Assembly (NCBI RefSeq): GCF_050947335.1 | Contig: NC_134988.1 | Span: forward strand, 744,001 to 808,000 | Reading direction: 5' to 3' | Origin: Megachile rotundata | Taxonomy: Eukaryota > Arthropoda > Insecta > Hymenoptera > Megachilidae | DNA length: 64,000 nt | Shown: positions 63,647-64,000 of the stretch, in pieces | Numbering within the stretch: the first letter of the stretch is position 1 | Layout of the letters: each line of letters starts with the position of its first letter | Notes under the pieces: generated by a model | What the model was told of the DNA's origin: nothing | Database searches by the model: none | The model's input: the letters and a program-made list of their open reading frames with translations, nothing else | Made by a program: the position numbers and the translations under genes

Positions 63647-64000
63647 CATACAATCACAATCATACAATCACAATCATACAATCACAATCATACAATCACT
63701 ATCATACAATCACAATCATACAATCACAATCATACAATCACAATCATACAATCACAATCATACGATCACAATCATACAATTACAATCATACAATTACAAT
63801 CATACAATCACAATCATACAATCACAATCATACTATCACAATCATACAATCACAATCATACAATCACAATCATACAATCACAATCATACAATCACAATCA
63901 TACATTCAAAATCATACAATCACAATCATACAATCGCAATCATACAATCACAATCATACAATCGCAATCATACAATTGCAATCTCCCAAATACAATCTCC

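Larger units (their letters stand above)
1..64000. repeat. 14-bp satellite array filling the whole window
   Basis: The sequence is a head-to-tail array of CATACAATCACAAT and point variants of it. Monomer starts at 31, 423, 9901, 20821, 32161, 44999 and 63969 all equal 3 modulo 14, so the register is never lost over about 4,571 monomers. The canonical monomer has 7 A, 3 T, 4 C and no G (28.6% GC). The + strand is therefore almost G-free; G occurs only in variant monomers. No stretch of non-repeat DNA, transposon, RNA gene or credible coding region interrupts it. Satellite identity is direct from sequence. A centromeric or heterochromatic location in a eukaryote is inferred from size and structure. 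The satellite family and species are not recognised. Confidence 0.98.
37383..64000. repeat. Giant unit 2, truncated by the window end
   Basis: Second copy of 7,647-33,886. Its 26,618 bp equal the 26,240 bp of the first copy plus 364 bp (near 39.7-40.06 kb) plus 14 bp (near 63.63 kb), so the length balance closes exactly. Long stretches such as 53,330-62,923 against 23,230-32,823 have identical translations over about 9.6 kb. If the period holds, this unit would end about 3.5 kb beyond the window. Confidence 0.88.

Noticed and set aside
1..64000. CRISPR array
   Set aside because: Repeats are directly adjacent 14-mers with no unique spacers, and no cas genes are present.
1..64000. Telomeric repeat
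   Set aside because: The unit is 14 bp, lacks G-runs on either strand and is organised into higher-order units with duplications, unlike short G-rich telomere repeats.
1..64000. Intrinsically bent DNA from phased A-tracts
   Set aside because: The canonical monomer has only AA steps; AAAA occurs only in CATTCAAAAT-type variants, and a 14-bp period is out of helical phase.
1..64000. Bacterial or phage origin, or a hidden accessory gene system
   Set aside because: No base of the window lies outside the 14-bp register, so no room remains for other genes or elements.

Overview
The window is one uninterrupted tandem satellite array with no gene that I can support. The building block is a 14-bp AT-rich monomer, CATACAATCACAAT on the + strand, about 4,571 copies end to end. 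Monomer boundaries fall at positions congruent to 3 modulo 14 at every point I tested, from base 31 to base 63,969. Every insertion or deletion I could measure is a whole number of monomers. This points to eukaryotic satellite heterochromatin (centromeric, pericentromeric or another large block); nothing identifies the species. There are no tRNA, rRNA, transposon, promoter or non-repeat sequences.

The array is hierarchical. Level 1 is the 14-bp monomer with about twenty recurrent point variants (for example CATACAATCGCAAT, CATACAATCGAATT, CATGCAATCACAAT, CTCCCAAATACAAT). Level 2 is fixed strings of variants that travel together, named here modules X, Y, Z and W. Level 3 is higher-order units of roughly 0.7-1.7 kb made of those modules. 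Level 4 is multi-kilobase duplications: about 3.49 kb in tandem (18.7-25.8 kb) and about 13.4-13.6 kb (0.42-8.33 kb against 13.8-21.9 kb). Level 5 is a giant repeat of about 29.7-30.1 kb: 7,647-33,886 recurs at 37,383-64,000, and the only differences I found are one 364-bp block and one extra monomer.

Layout: 1-7,646 is array upstream of the giant repeat, most of it paralogous to 13.8-21 kb. Positions 7,647-37,382 are giant unit 1 (29,736 bp, 2,124 monomers). Positions 37,383-64,000 are giant unit 2, cut by the window end. Inside unit 1 there are 1.7-kb units at 7-11 kb, the copy of the 13.4-kb block at 13.8-21.9 kb, the 3,486-bp tandem duplication at 18.7-25.8 kb, a small nested amplification at 27.5-28.3 kb, 1,582-bp and 294-bp duplications at 29-31.7 kb, and a stretch without CTCCC cassettes at 31.06-33.87 kb.

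Very long + strand open frames (up to about 8,000 codons) run through the array. They are a by-product of a 14-bp monomer with no stop codon in any + frame, and are not annotated as genes. Unit-2 features not listed separately are found by adding 30,100 to unit-1 positions between 9,961 and about 33,530, or 29,736 to positions between 7,647 and 9,960.
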